Under the pieces are notes generated by a model. The model searched no databases. It was given only the letters and a program-made list of their open reading frames with translations, and was not told the origin of the DNA. A program made the position numbers and the translations under genes. Positions 33,778-46,418 of a DNA stretch of 64,000 nt are shown in pieces. Where the stretch lies: contig NZ_PQSQ01000024.1 in assembly GCF_002920575.1 (NCBI RefSeq), forward strand, positions 1 to 64,000. The letters are read 5' to 3'. Position 1 is the first letter of the stretch, and each line of letters begins with the position of its first letter. This DNA comes from Streptomyces sp. Ru73. GTDB taxonomy: Bacteria > Actinomycetota > Actinomycetes > Streptomycetales > Streptomycetaceae.

Positions 33778-35529
33778 ATGCGAAGGTCAGTTCCGGTCGC
33801 GGCGATCGCGGCCATATCCAGTGCGGGCCTTTTGCTGGCCGGCTGCAGTGGCGGCAAGGGCTCGGACGACGGGCAGTCCGCGGCGAACGCCGCCACGAAG
33901 GGCATCGTCAACGCCTCGAACGAGAAGGGCGGGACGGTCAACTACGCGATCAGCGACGCCCCCGAGTCCTTCGATCCGGGCAACACCTACTACGCCTTCA
34001 TCTACAACTTCAGCCGGCTGTACGCCCGTCCGCTGACCACCTTCAAGCCGGCCCCCGGCCAGAAGGGCAACGAGCTGGTCCCGGACCTCGCCGAGTCGAT
34101 GGGCAAGGCCACCGACGGCGGCAAGACGTGGACGTACAAGCTGCGCAAGGGTGTGAAGTACGAGGACGGCCGGGAGGTCACCTCCCAGGACGTGAAGTAC
34201 GCGGTCGAGCGCTCCAACTTCGCGCGTGACGTGCTCTCCCTCGGCCCGAACTACTTCCAGCAGTTCCTGGAGGACAAGGACAAGTACAAGGGTCCGTACA
34301 AGGACAAGTCCAAGGCCGGGCTGAAGTCCATCGAGACGCCGGACGACCACACGATCGTCTTCCACCTGAAGAAGCCGTTCGCGGAGTTCGACTACCTGGT
34401 CTCGGCGCCGCAGACCGCGCCGGTCCCGCAGGACAAGGACAAGGGCGCTGACTACACCAAGTCCGTCCTGTCCACGGGCAGTTACAAGTTCCAGAGCTAC
34501 CAGGAGGGCAAGCAGCTCGTCCTGGTGCGCAACCCGCAGTGGTCCGCCAAGACCGACCCGCTGCGCAAGCAGCTCCCGGACAAGATCGTCCTGAAGATGA
34601 AGGTCGCCCAGTCGACCATCGACAAGGACCTGCAGTCCGGGAACACTCACATCGACCTCGCCGGGCGCGGCGTGGACGGCCAGACCCAGGCCCAGCTCCT
34701 GACCGACCCCAAGGAGAAGGCCAACACCGACAACGCGCTCGGCCAGCGCCTGGTCTACACGGCGATCAACACCAAGGTGAAGCCGTTCGACAAGCTGGAG
34801 TGCCGCCAGGCCGTCCAGTACGCGATCGACAAGAAGGCCGTGCAGACCTCGCTCGGCGGCCCGATCCGCGGTGACATCGCCTCCACCGTCCTGCCGACGG
34901 ACATCCCCGGGTACAAGAAGTTCGACCTGTACCCGCAGAAGTACGACGCCAAGGACAAGCTGGACCTGACCGAGGCGCGGAAGAAGTGGAAGGAGTGCGG
35001 GGCCGGCAACGTCGACACCACCATCCTCGCCCGCTCCGACCGGCAGGACGAGGTCGACGCGGCCACCACGGTCATCGACTCGCTGAAGAAGATCGGCATC
35101 AACGCCAAGATCCAGCAGTACCCGACCAGCAAGTACTTCTCGGACTACGCCGGCGTGCCGAAGTTCAACAAGAAGAACAACGTCGGTCTGATCATGATGC
35201 AGTGGGGCTCGGACTTCCCGACCGGCTACGGCTACCTGCAGCAGATCCTGAACGGCAAGGCGATCAGCCAGTCCGGCAACACCAACCTCTCCGAGCTGGA
35301 CGACCCGGAGATCAACAAGCTGCTCGACTCCGCCATCGCCAACACCGACCAGGCCGCGCGCGAGAAGGCGTACGCCGAGATCGACAAGAAGACGATGGAG
35401 CAGGCGGTGATCGTGCCGCTGACCTACTTCAAGGTGCTGATGTACCGCTCGCCGGAGGCCACCAACCTGGTGTCCACCTCCGCCTTCAGCGGCCAGTACG
35501 ACTACCTCAACGTCGGCGTCAAGAAGTAG
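33778..35529 (+). CDS. dppA: Oligopeptide-binding lipoprotein (SBP family 5)
   Basis: The extracellular receptor of the peptide importer, 583 aa. The signal peptide ends in lipobox LLLAGCSGG (Cys 23). The mature part is an SBP_bac_5 fold starting at NYAISDAPESFDPGNTYY, with the family's FHLKKPFAEFDYL and YAIDKKAV segments. It is Lys-rich (many KDK repeats around 165-185), unlike its neighbours. ATG 33778 is preceded by AAGGGGAAA. A strong hairpin after it probably raises its expression over the downstream permease and ATPases, as usual for binding proteins. Peptide specificity cannot be read. Confidence 0.94.
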   Translation: MRRSVPVAAIAAISSAGLLLAGCSGGKGSDDGQSAANAATKGIVNASNEKGGTVNYAISDAPESFDPGNTYYAFIYNFSRLYARPLTTFKPAPGQKGNELVPDLAESMGKATDGGKTWTYKLRKGVKYEDGREVTSQDVKYAVERSNFARDVLSLGPNYFQQFLEDKDKYKGPYKDKSKAGLKSIETPDDHTIVFHLKKPFAEFDYLVSAPQTAPVPQDKDKGADYTKSVLSTGSYKFQSYQEGKQLVLVRNPQWSAKTDPLRKQLPDKIVLKMKVAQSTIDKDLQSGNTHIDLAGRGVDGQTQAQLLTDPKEKANTDNALGQRLVYTAINTKVKPFDKLECRQAVQYAIDKKAVQTSLGGPIRGDIASTVLPTDIPGYKKFDLYPQKYDAKDKLDLTEARKKWKECGAGNVDTTILARSDRQDEVDAATTVIDSLKKIGINAKIQQYPTSKYFSDYAGVPKFNKKNNVGLIMMQWGSDFPTGYGYLQQILNGKAISQSGNTNLSELDDPEINKLLDSAIANTDQAAREKAYAEIDKKTMEQAVIVPLTYFKVLMYRSPEATNLVSTSAFSGQYDYLNVGVKK

Positions 35530-35556
35530 CAGCCCCGGAAGGCAGGTGAAGGCATT

Positions 35557-35586
35557 GGTGCCCGCCGGCGGCGGCCGGCGGGCACC
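35557..35586 (+). terminator. Intra-operon hairpin after binding-protein gene
   Basis: A perfect 12-bp stem (GGTGCCCGCCGG / CCGGCGGGCACC) with a 6-nt loop fills the 71-bp gap between the binding protein and permease B. It is likely a partial terminator or 3'-end stabiliser. Confidence 0.6.
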
Positions 35587-35600
35587 GACGCCGCAGTCCC

Positions 35601-36607
35601 GTGTTCTCGTACATCATCCGCAGGTTGATCAGCGCAGTGATCCTGCTGCTGATCGTCAGCGCGGTCACCTTCGGCATCTTCTTCGTGCTGCCGAAGCTGG
35701 CCGGGCAGTCCACCGACCAGCTCGCGCAGCAGTACATCGGCAAGGCCCCCACGCCCGCGGACATCGCCGCGGTGAAGAAGAACCTCGGCTTGGACAAGCC
35801 GGTGTACGAGCAGTTCTGGGACTTCCTCAAGGGCATTTTCGCCGGCGTCGACTACAGGTTCGGCCCTGAAGTGGCGCACTGCCACTTCCCGTGCTTCGGC
35901 TACTCCTTCAAGACCCACATCGAGGTCTGGCCCGAGATCCAGTCCCGGCTCCCGGTGACCCTGTCGCTGGCCGCGGGTGCCGCCGTGGTCTGGGTCGTCT
36001 CCGGCGTGGCCACCGGCGTGCTCTCCGCGCTGCGGCCCGGCTCCCTCTTCGACCGCGCCGCGATGGGCGTGGCGCTGGCCGGCGTCTCGCTCCCCATGTT
36101 CTTCACCGGCGCCCTGGCGCTGGCCCTGTTCACCTACCAGTGGCCGATCTTCGAGCGCAGCGACTACGTGCCGCTGCTGGAGGACCCGTTCGGCTGGGCG
36201 CGCACCCTGGTACTGCCCTGGGTGACCCTCGCGTTCCTCTACTCGGCGCTGTACGCGCGGCTCACCCGGGCCGGCATGCTGGAGACGCTGAACGAGGACT
36301 TCATCCGCACCGCGCGCGCCAAGGGCCTGCGCGAGCGCAAGGTCGTCGTCCGGCACGGCCTGCGCGCCGCGCTCACCCCGATCATCACCGTCTTCGGCAT
36401 GGACCTCGGTCTGCTGCTGGGCGGTGCGCTCATCACCGAGCAGGTCTTCTCGCTCCAGGGCGTCGGCGCCTTCGCCGTCCAGGCGATCACCGCCAACGAC
36501 CTGCCCAACATCCTCGGCGTCACCCTGCTCGCCGCCTTCTTCATCGTCCTGTGCAACCTGGTGGTGGACGTCCTGTACGCCGCCGTCGACCCGCGGGTGA
36601 GGCTCTC

Positions 36608-36611
<4 letters not shown>
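35601..36611 (+). CDS. dppB: Oligopeptide ABC transporter permease (DppB/OppB type)
   Basis: A 336-aa permease that pairs with the C-type permease to form the channel. The first helix (YIIRRLISAVILLLIVSAVTF) is typical of OppB. The BPD_transp_1 domain covers about 105-330, with EAA loop IRTARAKGLRERKVVVRHGLR and the GALITEQVFSLQGVG segment. The extracytoplasmic loop has two Cys (VAHCHFPCFGYS), a possible disulfide. The GTG start at 35601 has a poor ribosome-binding site, probably because of the hairpin just upstream. The stop overlaps the next start by 4 nt. Confidence 0.94.
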
Positions 36612-37734
<1,123 letters not shown>

Positions 37735-37738
<4 letters not shown>

Positions 37739-38835
37739 CCGAGACGACTGGCGAGAAGAACACGACGGCGGCCCCGGCGGAGCCCGACGGCACCGCGGCC
37801 GCGCCCCTGCTGAAGGTGCGCGGCCTGGTCCGGCACTTCCCGATCACCAAAGGGCTGCTCAAGCGCCAGGTCGGCGCGGTGCAGGCGGTCGACGGCATCG
37901 ACTTCGACGTGCACCCGGGCGAGACGCTGGGCGTGGTCGGCGAGTCCGGCTGCGGCAAGTCCACGATGGGCCGGCTGATCACGCGGCTGGACGAGCCGAC
38001 CGGCGGCACCATCGAGTTCGAGGGCCGGGACATCACGCACCTGTCCACCGGCGGGATGCGCCCGATGCGCCGCGACGTCCAGATGATCTTCCAGGACCCG
38101 TACGGCTCGCTGAACCCGCGGCACACCATCGGCGGCATCGTCGGCACCCCCTTCCGGCTCCAGGGCGTCGAGCCCGAGGGCGGCGTGAAGAAGGAGGTGC
38201 AGCGGCTGCTGGAGCTGGTGGGCCTGAGCCCGGAGCACTACAACCGGTACCCGCACGAGTTCTCGGGCGGCCAGCGGCAGCGCATCGGCATCGCCCGCGC
38301 GCTCGCGCTCAAGCCCAAGCTGGTCGTCGCCGACGAGCCGGTCTCCGCGCTGGACGTCTCCATCCAGGCCCAGGTCGTGAACCTGATGGACGACCTCCAG
38401 GAGGAGCTGGGCCTGACGTACGTGATCATCGCGCACGACCTCTCGGTCATCCGGCACGTCTCGGACCGGATCGCGGTGATGTACCTGGGCAAGATCGTGG
38501 AGCTGGCGGACCGGTCCTCGCTGTACGAGGCGCCGATGCACCCGTACACCAAGGCGCTGCTCTCCGCCGTCCCGGTGCCGGACCCCAAGCGGCGCACCAA
38601 GCGGGACCGCATCCTGCTCAAGGGCGACGTGCCCTCGCCGATCAACCCGCCCTCGGGCTGCCGCTTCCGCACCCGCTGCTGGAAGGCGACGGAGGTCTGC
38701 GCGACGACCGAGCCGCCGCTGGTGGCGCTGCGCACCGGTCACCAGGTGGCCTGCCACCACCCGGAGAACGCGCCGGACGCGGCCGCGCCCGACGGCGCCG
38801 CCGGCCGGACGCCGGAGCCGACCGGCAAGGAGTAA
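37735..38835 (+). CDS. dppF: Oligopeptide ABC transporter ATPase (DppF/OppF type)
   Basis: A 366-aa second ATPase, forming a heterodimer with the preceding one. Motifs: Walker [10 protein letters not shown], signature [12 protein letters not shown], Walker [12 protein letters not shown] and switch His in [12 protein letters not shown]. The C-terminal domain has [16 protein letters not shown] and a CHHPE tail. The GTG start overlaps the upstream stop (GTGA). It is the last gene of the operon; no strong hairpin follows in the 114 bp before the aminopeptidase gene, so read-through is possible. Confidence 0.95.
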
Positions 38836-38949
38836 CGGACCGCCGATTCTGATGAGTTGGCAAAGTGACGGGTGTGGCGGAACGGGAGAGTGCAGAGTCG
38901 GCACGGTTGTTCGACAAGCATCCGTGTGTGCGAAGGGATCGGCTCACCC

Positions 38950-40371
38950 ATGGCACTCTCCCGTTCAGCACGTGGCACCCGCTCGGCCCGCCGCAGAACC
39001 CGGCTGCTCGCGGCGGCCATCGCCACCGCAGCAGCGTGCACCGTCGCCGCGGCGCCCGGCGCCTCACCCGGCGCCCCCGGCGCGGGCGACCCCTACTTCC
39101 CGCACCTGGGCAACGGCGGCTTCGACGCCCTCCACTACGACCTCGGCGTCAGCTACGACCCGGACACCGACCGCCTCGACGGCCGTACGACGATCACCGC
39201 CCGGGCCACCCAGTCCCTCAGCTCCTTCGACCTGGACCTGCAGCAGCTCGACGTCACCTCCGTACGGGTGAACGGCGCGCCGGCCCGCTTCACGCGCTCC
39301 GGCGACGAGCTCACGGTCACCCCGCGCACGGCGCTCCGCGAGGGGCGGCGGTTCACCGTGCGCGTCGTCTACGGTGGCGTCCCCGAACCGCTCGGCGGCC
39401 CGATCGTCTTCGGCTCGAAGTACGGCTGGATGAAGACGCCGGACGGCGTCTTCGTCGCGTGCGAGCCGAACGCCGCCTCCACGTGGTTCCCCTCCAGCGA
39501 CCACCCGGGCGACAAGGCGACGTACGACATCCGCATCGACGCGCCGAAGGGCCTGACCGGCGTCTCCAACGGCCGGCTGGTCGCCTCGTACGAGAAGCGC
39601 GGCCGCTCCTACGCGCACTGGCGCGAGTCGCGGCCGATGGCCACCTACCTCGCCACCGCCACCATCGGGAAGTTCGACGTGCGCACCGGGACCACGCCCG
39701 GCGGCATACCCGTGTACGTGGCCACCGACCCGACGCTGCCCAGCGGCGGCGTCGACTTCTACGCGGTCACCTCCGAGGCGACGGACTACTGGTCGCAGGT
39801 GTTCGGCCCGTACCCCTTCGAGGAGACCGGCGCGATCGTCGACGACATGCCGGACGCGGAGTTCTCCCTGGAGACCCAGACCAAGCCCGTCTACTCCGCC
39901 GTGCGCGACGAGTCCACCATCGTGCACGAGCTGGCCCACCAGTGGTTCGGCGACTCCGTCTCCGTGGCCACCTGGCGGGACATCTGGCTGAACGAGGGCT
40001 TCGCCACGTACGCGCAGTGGCTGTGGAACGAGCACAAGGGGCGGGCCACCGCCCATGACGCCTTCCGCAAGGCGTACGCGGCCCGGCCGGCGGGCTCCGA
40101 CTTCTGGAAGGTCGAGGTCGCCGACCCGCAGCGGGACACGATGTTCGCCTCGGCGGTGTACCAGCGCGGCGCCATGACCCTGCAGGCGCTGCGCGAGCGC
40201 ATCGGCGACAAGGCGTTCTTCGAGCTGCTGCCGGCCTGGACGCGGGCGCACCGCTACGGCAACGCCACCACCGCGCAGTTCATCGCGCTGGCGGAGCGGA
40301 TATCGGGACAGCAGCTGGACGACCTCTTCCACACCTGGCTCTCCACGGACAGCCGCCCGGCGCTGCCGTAG
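38950..40371 (+). CDS. Secreted M1 family aminopeptidase
   Basis: A 473-aa zinc metallopeptidase exported by a Sec-type leader (Arg-rich, then AAAIATAAACTVAAA). The M1 beta-saddle domain covers about 50-220. The thermolysin-like domain has HELAHQW (H326-W332) and NEGF with the third ligand E349. The substrate-binding GAMEN motif is not canonical in the expected segment (GAIVDDMPD instead), so specificity may differ from PepN. At under 500 aa it is a short M1 lacking the large C-terminal helical domain. ATG 38950 follows GAAGGGA. Placement next to a peptide importer suits extracellular peptide trimming. Confidence 0.92.
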   Translation: MALSRSARGTRSARRRTRLLAAAIATAAACTVAAAPGASPGAPGAGDPYFPHLGNGGFDALHYDLGVSYDPDTDRLDGRTTITARATQSLSSFDLDLQQLDVTSVRVNGAPARFTRSGDELTVTPRTALREGRRFTVRVVYGGVPEPLGGPIVFGSKYGWMKTPDGVFVACEPNAASTWFPSSDHPGDKATYDIRIDAPKGLTGVSNGRLVASYEKRGRSYAHWRESRPMATYLATATIGKFDVRTGTTPGGIPVYVATDPTLPSGGVDFYAVTSEATDYWSQVFGPYPFEETGAIVDDMPDAEFSLETQTKPVYSAVRDESTIVHELAHQWFGDSVSVATWRDIWLNEGFATYAQWLWNEHKGRATAHDAFRKAYAARPAGSDFWKVEVADPQRDTMFASAVYQRGAMTLQALRERIGDKAFFELLPAWTRAHRYGNATTAQFIALAERISGQQLDDLFHTWLSTDSRPALP

Positions 40372-40394
40372 CCGTAGCGGGTGCCGGACCGGTG

Positions 40395-40422
40395 GGGGCG
40401 ACGGGGCGGACCTCGTCGCCTC
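40395..40422 (+). terminator. Hairpin after M1 aminopeptidase
   Basis: A stem of about 9 bp (GGGCGACG / CGTCGCCTC with one wobble) with a 10-nt loop lies 24 nt past the stop. Confidence 0.5.
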
Positions 40423-40500
40423 TCCCGGGTCGCCTCTGCCGGTGCGGGGCTGCCGGCTTGGCTCCGCCTGCCCCCTCTACCGGTCAGTAATATTTCCCTG

Positions 40501-40506
40501 TACCGT
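40501..40506 (+). promoter_or_regulatory. -10 box of thioesterase gene
   Basis: TACCGT ends 7 nt before the ATG at 40514, with no ribosome-binding site: leaderless-type promoter. Confidence 0.4.
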
Positions 40507-40513
40507 GCACCGT

Positions 40514-41359
40514 ATGGCACAGGTGACCATAGGTAACAGCGAGTTCGACCGCGACACGGCGGTCGTCCGCCGCTCTCCCGGCGTCTACGACGCCGAGCTC
40601 TCCGCCGGCTGGACGATCATCCACGCGGTCAACGGCGGCTACCTCCTCGCGCTGATGGGCCGCGCCCTGGGCGACGCGCTGCCGCACCCGGACCCGATGA
40701 CGGTCACCGCGCACTACCTCACGGCGTCCACGCCGGGCCCCGCCGTCATCCGGACCGAGGTCGTCCGTACCGGCCGCACCATGTCCACCGGCACCGCCAC
40801 CCTCGTCCAGTTCCAGGAGGACGGCAGCGAGGTCGAGCGGATGCGGGTACTGGCCGCCTATGGCGACCTCGACGCGCTGCCGGACGACGTCCGGACCACC
40901 GCCAAGCCGCCCGCCATGCCGGCGCGCGAGGAGTGCTTCGGCGCCGACGCCGCGCCCGGCGGCCGCCCCGCGCTCCCGGGCAGCTCGGCGATCACCGCCC
41001 GGCTCGACGTCCGGCTGGACCCCGCGACCTGCGGCTGGGCCATCGGCGCTCCCAGCGGCAACGGCGAGATGCGCGGCTGGTTCGGCCTCGCCGACGGCCG
41101 CGACGCCGACCCGCTCTCGCTCCTTCTCACGGTCGACGCGCTGCCGCCGACCGCCTTCGAGATGGGCCTGAAGGGCTGGGTCCCCACCGTGGAGCTCACC
41201 ACCCACATCCGCTGCCGCCCGGCTCCCGGGCCGCTCCGGGTCTCCATCACCACCCGCAACCTCGCCGGCGGCTTCCTGGAGGAGGACGCCGAGGTCTGGG
41301 ACGCCGACGACCGCCTGGTGGCCCAGTCCCGCCAGCTGGCACGCGCACTGCTGGACTGA
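40514..41359 (+). CDS. Acyl-CoA thioesterase family protein (double hotdog)
   Basis: A 281-aa cytosolic protein with two hotdog folds of the TesB-like 4HBT_3 type. The first starts [28 protein letters not shown] (about 22-50). The second contains [20 protein letters not shown] (about 215-235). It is expected to hydrolyse acyl-CoA thioesters; the chain length is not predictable. ATG 40514 is chosen over a 72-nt longer frame because of the -10 box directly upstream. It stands alone, between the M1 peptidase and the cysteine desulfurase. Confidence 0.85.
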   Translation: MAQVTIGNSEFDRDTAVVRRSPGVYDAELSAGWTIIHAVNGGYLLALMGRALGDALPHPDPMTVTAHYLTASTPGPAVIRTEVVRTGRTMSTGTATLVQFQEDGSEVERMRVLAAYGDLDALPDDVRTTAKPPAMPAREECFGADAAPGGRPALPGSSAITARLDVRLDPATCGWAIGAPSGNGEMRGWFGLADGRDADPLSLLLTVDALPPTAFEMGLKGWVPTVELTTHIRCRPAPGPLRVSITTRNLAGGFLEEDAEVWDADDRLVAQSRQLARALLD

Positions 41360-41500
41360 TCCGGGGCCGCTCAGCGGCGCTTGCCGGCCGTGGTCCTGCC
41401 GGGTGCCGGGCAGCGGTTCCGTGGAGCGCCCGGCTGTGGTGTTGTGGAGGGTGCCTCCGCGCGCCGGGTGTGCGCTCCCGGTGCGCCCCTCGGCAACTCG

Positions 41501-41506
41501 TAGAAT
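41501..41506 (+). promoter_or_regulatory. -10 box of cysteine desulfurase gene
   Basis: TAGAAT, a perfect TAGRRT match, ends 10 nt before the ATG at 41517 and no ribosome-binding site is visible. Confidence 0.55.
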
Positions 41507-41516
41507 CGTGCGCACC

Positions 41517-42692
41517 ATGGTTTACCTCGACCACGCCGCCACCACCCCGATGCTGCCGGAGGCGGTGCAGGCGATGACCGCCCAGCTGACCGTCACCGGC
41601 AATGCCTCCTCGCTGCATGCCGCCGGCCGGCGTGCCCGCCGTACCGTCGAGGAGGCCCGGGAATCCCTCGCCGCTTCGCTCGGCGCCCGCCCCAGTGAGG
41701 TCGTCTTCACCGCGGGCGGCACGGAGGCCGACAACCTCGCCGTCAAGGGCCTGTACTGGGCCCGCCGGGACGCCGAGCCGTCCCGCACCCGCCTGCTCGC
41801 CAGCCCCGTCGAGCACCACGCCGTCCTGGACGCCGTCGAATGGCTCGCCGAGCACGAGGGCGCGCGCGTGGAGTGGCTGCCGGTCGACACGTACGGACGG
41901 GTGCACCCCGACGCGTTCCGCGCCGCGATCGAGTCCGGGGCCGGCCCCGACGACGTCGCGCTCGCCACGGTCATGTGGGCCAACAACGAGATCGGCACGG
42001 TCCAGCCGGTCCGCGAACTGGCCGCCGTGGCGAACGAGTTCGGCATCCCGCTGCACGCCGACGCGGTGCAGGCCGTGGGCCAGGTGGAGGTGGACTTCGG
42101 GGCCAGCGGGCTCGCCGCCATGACCGTCTCGGGCCACAAGATCGGCGGCCCGTACGGCATCGGGGCGCTGCTGCTGGGCCGCGCGTACGCGCCCGTGCCC
42201 GTGCTGCACGGCGGCGGCCAGGAGCGGCACGTCCGCTCCGGCACCCTCGACACGCCCGCGATCGCCGCCTTCGCCGCGGCCGGCCGGTACGCCGTGGACC
42301 ACCGAGAGGAGTTCGCGCGCGAGGTCGGCGCGCTCCGCGACGAGCTGATCGAGGCCGTACGGGCGGCCGCGCCCGACGCCGTCCTCGGCGGCGACCCCGA
42401 CCCGGCGGGCCGCCTCCCCGCCAACGCGCACTTCTCCTTCCCCGGCTGCGAGGGCGACTCGCTCCTCCTCCTGCTGGACGCCCAGGGCATCGAGTGCTCC
42501 ACCGGCTCCGCCTGCACGGCCGGCGTCGCCCAGCCCAGCCACGTCCTGCTCGCCACCGGCATGGCCCCCGACCTGGCCCGCGGCACCCTCCGCTTCTCCC
42601 TCGGCCACACCTCCACGAAGGAGGACGTGGCGGCCCTCGCGGAAGCGATCGGCCCGGTCGTGGAACGGGCCAGGAGCGCGGGGCTCAGCTGA
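41517..42692 (+). CDS. Cysteine desulfurase (IscS/NifS family)
   Basis: A 391-aa PLP enzyme that takes sulfur from cysteine and passes it as a persulfide. It begins [11 protein letters not shown], a family hallmark. The PLP Lys is K208 in [10 protein letters not shown]. The catalytic loop is GSACTAG (C333), with a second Cys at 327 (ECSTGS). ATG 41517 fits the -10 spacing. mnmA lies 0.9 kb downstream, so this is the likely sulfur donor for tRNA 2-thiolation; in many Streptomyces the two are neighbours. It is single-gene in transcription terms and converges on the amidase gene. Confidence 0.95.
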   Translation: MVYLDHAATTPMLPEAVQAMTAQLTVTGNASSLHAAGRRARRTVEEARESLAASLGARPSEVVFTAGGTEADNLAVKGLYWARRDAEPSRTRLLASPVEHHAVLDAVEWLAEHEGARVEWLPVDTYGRVHPDAFRAAIESGAGPDDVALATVMWANNEIGTVQPVRELAAVANEFGIPLHADAVQAVGQVEVDFGASGLAAMTVSGHKIGGPYGIGALLLGRAYAPVPVLHGGGQERHVRSGTLDTPAIAAFAAAGRYAVDHREEFAREVGALRDELIEAVRAAAPDAVLGGDPDPAGRLPANAHFSFPGCEGDSLLLLLDAQGIECSTGSACTAGVAQPSHVLLATGMAPDLARGTLRFSLGHTSTKEDVAALAEAIGPVVERARSAGLS

Positions 42693-42729
42693 CCCGCCGG
42701 CGGGCAGCCGCGACCACTCGCCCCCGCCG

Positions 42730-42785
42730 CTGACGGAGCCGCGCGCGGGGCGCCCAGTCACTGACGGGGCCGCGCGCGGGGCACC
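42730..42785. repeat. Two 25-bp imperfect direct repeats
   Basis: CTGACGGRGCCGCGCGCGGG followed by GCRCC occurs at 42730-42754 and 42761-42785 (31-bp period, two mismatches) in the gap between the convergent desulfurase and amidase genes. The CCGCGCGCGG core can fold in each copy. Confidence 0.6.
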
Positions 42786-42790
42786 GGCGG

Positions 42791-43501
42791 CTAGGCCGGG
42801 GCCCGCCCCGGGCTCTTGCCCTTGCCCGGATTGCGGGACAGGGCCTCCTTCACCAGGTCCATGTACCGATCCCAGTCCCAGAGCGGGCCGGGGTCGGTGT
42901 GGTCGGCACCCGGCACCTCCACGTGCCCCATGATGTGCGTTCGGTCCGCCGGGATCCCGTACCGCGCGCAGATGTCCGCGGTCAGCCGCGCCGACCCCGC
43001 GTACATCGCGTCCGTGAAGTCCTGCGGCCGGTCGACGAACCCCTCGTGCTCGATGCCGATGCTGCGCTCGTTGTACTCCCGGTTGCCCGCGTGGAAGGCG
43101 ACGTCCAGCTCGCGGACGGTCTGCGCGACGTGCCCGTCCTTCCGCACGACGTAGTGCGCGGCCGCGCCGTGCGCCGGATTGCGGAAGACGCGCAGGGCGG
43201 TGGCGTAGCTGCCCTGGACGACGTGGACCACCACCCGGTCGATCACGTAGTCGTCGGGGCGGTCGGCCCGCCGCCAGTTCGCCCCGGACGCGGCGGACCA
43301 CTGCGCCTCGCGGTAATCGACCTCACCCGGCTTCCGCGGCTTCTCCTGGCCCGGCAGCCGCCACCACCACCGCGCCAGCTGCTCGTGCGCCGCCAGTCCG
43401 GCGGCCGCCACCGCTGCCGACCCGCCGATCAGCACCGCGCGGCGGCCGATGCCTCTGCGGGCCGTGTGATCACCGTCTCCCATGCGCTGAACAACGCTCA
43501 C
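42791..43501 (-). CDS. Tat-exported N-acetylmuramoyl-L-alanine amidase (Amidase_2)
   Basis: A 236-aa peptidoglycan amidase of the T7-lysozyme/PGRP fold. A twin-arginine leader (ARRGIGRRAVLIGGSAAVAAAG) indicates export by Tat. The catalytic domain contains VVVHVVQGS (zinc His), AHYVVRKDG, VAFHAGNREYNERSIGIEHEG and DHTDPGPLWDW with the final His/Asp ligands. GTG 43501 is chosen because GGGAG lies 7 nt upstream; ATG 43483 is an alternative. It is divergent from mnmA, with 82 bp between them. It may act in wall turnover or sporulation lysis. Confidence 0.9.
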   Translation of the reverse strand: MSVVQRMGDGDHTARRGIGRRAVLIGGSAAVAAAGLAAHEQLARWWWRLPGQEKPRKPGEVDYREAQWSAASGANWRRADRPDDYVIDRVVVHVVQGSYATALRVFRNPAHGAAAHYVVRKDGHVAQTVRELDVAFHAGNREYNERSIGIEHEGFVDRPQDFTDAMYAGSARLTADICARYGIPADRTHIMGHVEVPGADHTDPGPLWDWDRYMDLVKEALSRNPGKGKSPGRAPA

Positions 43502-43568
43502 CCCCCGGCTCCCGGTTCCGCCCGGCGGCCGGTGACCTTCCCCTTCCACCCGTGTCAGCGGTTCCGTC

Positions 43569-43574
43569 TACTCT
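43569..43574 (+). promoter_or_regulatory. -10 box of mnmA
   Basis: TACTCT ends 9 nt before the ATG, with GGAAGGG partly in between, so the transcript has an extremely short leader or none. Confidence 0.4.
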
Positions 43575-43583
43575 GGAAGGGCT

Positions 43584-44702
43584 ATGACTGACGCTCCCCG
43601 CCGCCTCCGTGTCCTCGCCGCCATGTCCGGCGGTGTCGACTCCGCCGTCGCCGCCGCCCGCGCCGCCGAGGCGGGCCACGACGTGACCGGCGTGCACCTC
43701 GCGCTCTCCGAGAATCCGAAGTCCTTCCGCACGGGTGCGCGCGGCTGCTGCACCATCGAGGACTCGCACGACGCCCGGCGGGCCGCCGACGTCATCGGCA
43801 TCCCCTTCTACGTCTGGGACCTCGCCGAGCGGTTCCGCGAGGACGTGGTGGACGACTTCGTCGCGGAGTACGAGGCGGGCCGCACGCCCAACCCCTGCCT
43901 CCGCTGCAACGAGAAGATCAAGTTCGCCGCGCTCCTCGACAAGGCCCTCGCGCTCGGCTTCGACGCGGTCTGCACCGGCCACTACGCCAAGGTGATCACC
44001 CGCGAGGACGGCAGCCGCGAGCTGCACCGCGCCTCCGACATGGCCAAGGACCAGTCCTACGTCCTCGGCGTCCTGGACGAGCGCCAGCTCGCGCACGCCA
44101 TGTTCCCGCTGGGCGACACGGTCACCACCAAGGCCGAGATCCGCGAAGAGGCCGCCCGCCGCGGCCTGTTCGTCGCCAAGAAGCCCGACAGCCACGACAT
44201 CTGCTTCATCGCCGACGGCGACACCCAGGGCTTCCTGGCCAAGCGCCTCGGCAAGGCGGAGGGCGACATCGTCGACGAGACGGGCAACGTCCTGGGCAGG
44301 CACGAGGGCGCGTACGGCTACACCATCGGCCAGCGCAAGGGCCTGCGCATCGGCACCCCGGCCCCGGACGGCAAGCCGCGCTACGTCCTGGACATCTCCC
44401 CGGTGGACAACACCGTCACCGTCGGCCCCGCCGAGGCCCTGGACGTGACGGCCCTCACCGCCATCCGCCCCCGCTGGTGCGGCAGGCCCCCCGCCGGCCC
44501 CGGCACGTACACCGCCCAGCTCCGCGCCCACGGCGACGAGACCGAGGTCACCGCCGAGCCCACCCCCGACGGCCTCACCGTCACCTTCGCCACCCCTGCC
44601 CGCGGCGTCGCCCCCGGCCAGGCCATCGTCCTCTACGACGGCACCCGAGTCGTCGGCTCGGCAACCATCGCCACGACCACCCGCGCGACGGCGGCGGTAT
44701 AA
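43584..44702 (+). CDS. mnmA: tRNA-specific 2-thiouridylase MnmA
   Basis: This enzyme inserts sulfur at position 2 of wobble uridine 34 in tRNA Lys, Glu and Gln. At 372 aa it is full length. The PP-loop SGGVDS is near residue 15. The catalytic Cys pair is C105 in [12 protein letters not shown] and C207 in HDICFI, both present. The C-terminal beta-barrel (about 285-370) binds tRNA. ATG 43584 is set by GGAAGGG at 2-8 nt. The sulfur donor is probably the cysteine desulfurase at 41517. The 279 bp after it (44703-44981) hold only the gdhA promoter region. Confidence 0.96.
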   Translation: MTDAPRRLRVLAAMSGGVDSAVAAARAAEAGHDVTGVHLALSENPKSFRTGARGCCTIEDSHDARRAADVIGIPFYVWDLAERFREDVVDDFVAEYEAGRTPNPCLRCNEKIKFAALLDKALALGFDAVCTGHYAKVITREDGSRELHRASDMAKDQSYVLGVLDERQLAHAMFPLGDTVTTKAEIREEAARRGLFVAKKPDSHDICFIADGDTQGFLAKRLGKAEGDIVDETGNVLGRHEGAYGYTIGQRKGLRIGTPAPDGKPRYVLDISPVDNTVTVGPAEALDVTALTAIRPRWCGRPPAGPGTYTAQLRAHGDETEVTAEPTPDGLTVTFATPARGVAPGQAIVLYDGTRVVGSATIATTTRATAAV

Positions 44703-44927
44703 CCGACCTCCTCGGGCCGGCCTGCCCTCCATGACCGCACGGCCCCGCTGAGGGCCCGTATCTCTGCTGCCCTGCCGGTGTCCCGCCGCAGGGTCAGTGC
44801 GCGCTGCCCGCTCGCCTGTCCCCTCTCCGCCCCTTTCCGCCCGGTATTGGGGGAGACGATCGTCACAGCGTGAAGATGTGCCGGGGTTCTCAAAGAGGCC
44901 GGGTGTGGGACGTGTTGGCCGGGAACA

Positions 44928-46358
<1,431 letters not shown>

Positions 46359-46373
46359 CGGCTGCCACGAGGA

Positions 46374-46403
46374 GCGGGCGGGGGACGGCCGTCCCCCGCC
46401 CGC
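46374..46403 (+). terminator. 30-bp perfect palindrome, gdhA terminator
   Basis: Fifteen bases are followed directly by their reverse complement (arms GCGGGCGGGGGACGG and its complement), 15 nt past the gdhA stop. The next gene's -10 box starts 3 nt later, so the hairpin occupies the -35 region of that promoter. Confidence 0.8.
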
Positions 46404-46406
46404 CCT

Positions 46407-46412
46407 TATGGT
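46407..46412 (+). promoter_or_regulatory. -10 box of LOG-family gene
   Basis: TATGGT ends 6 nt before the ATG at 46419; no ribosome-binding site. The -35 region lies inside the terminator palindrome. Confidence 0.45.
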
Positions 46413-46418
46413 TGCGGT

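Noticed and set aside
41368..41516. Upstream extension of the cysteine desulfurase from 41403
   Set aside because: The -10 box TAGAAT at 41501 and the family's [11 protein letters not shown] start fix ATG 41517; the extension is low-complexity and would precede the promoter.
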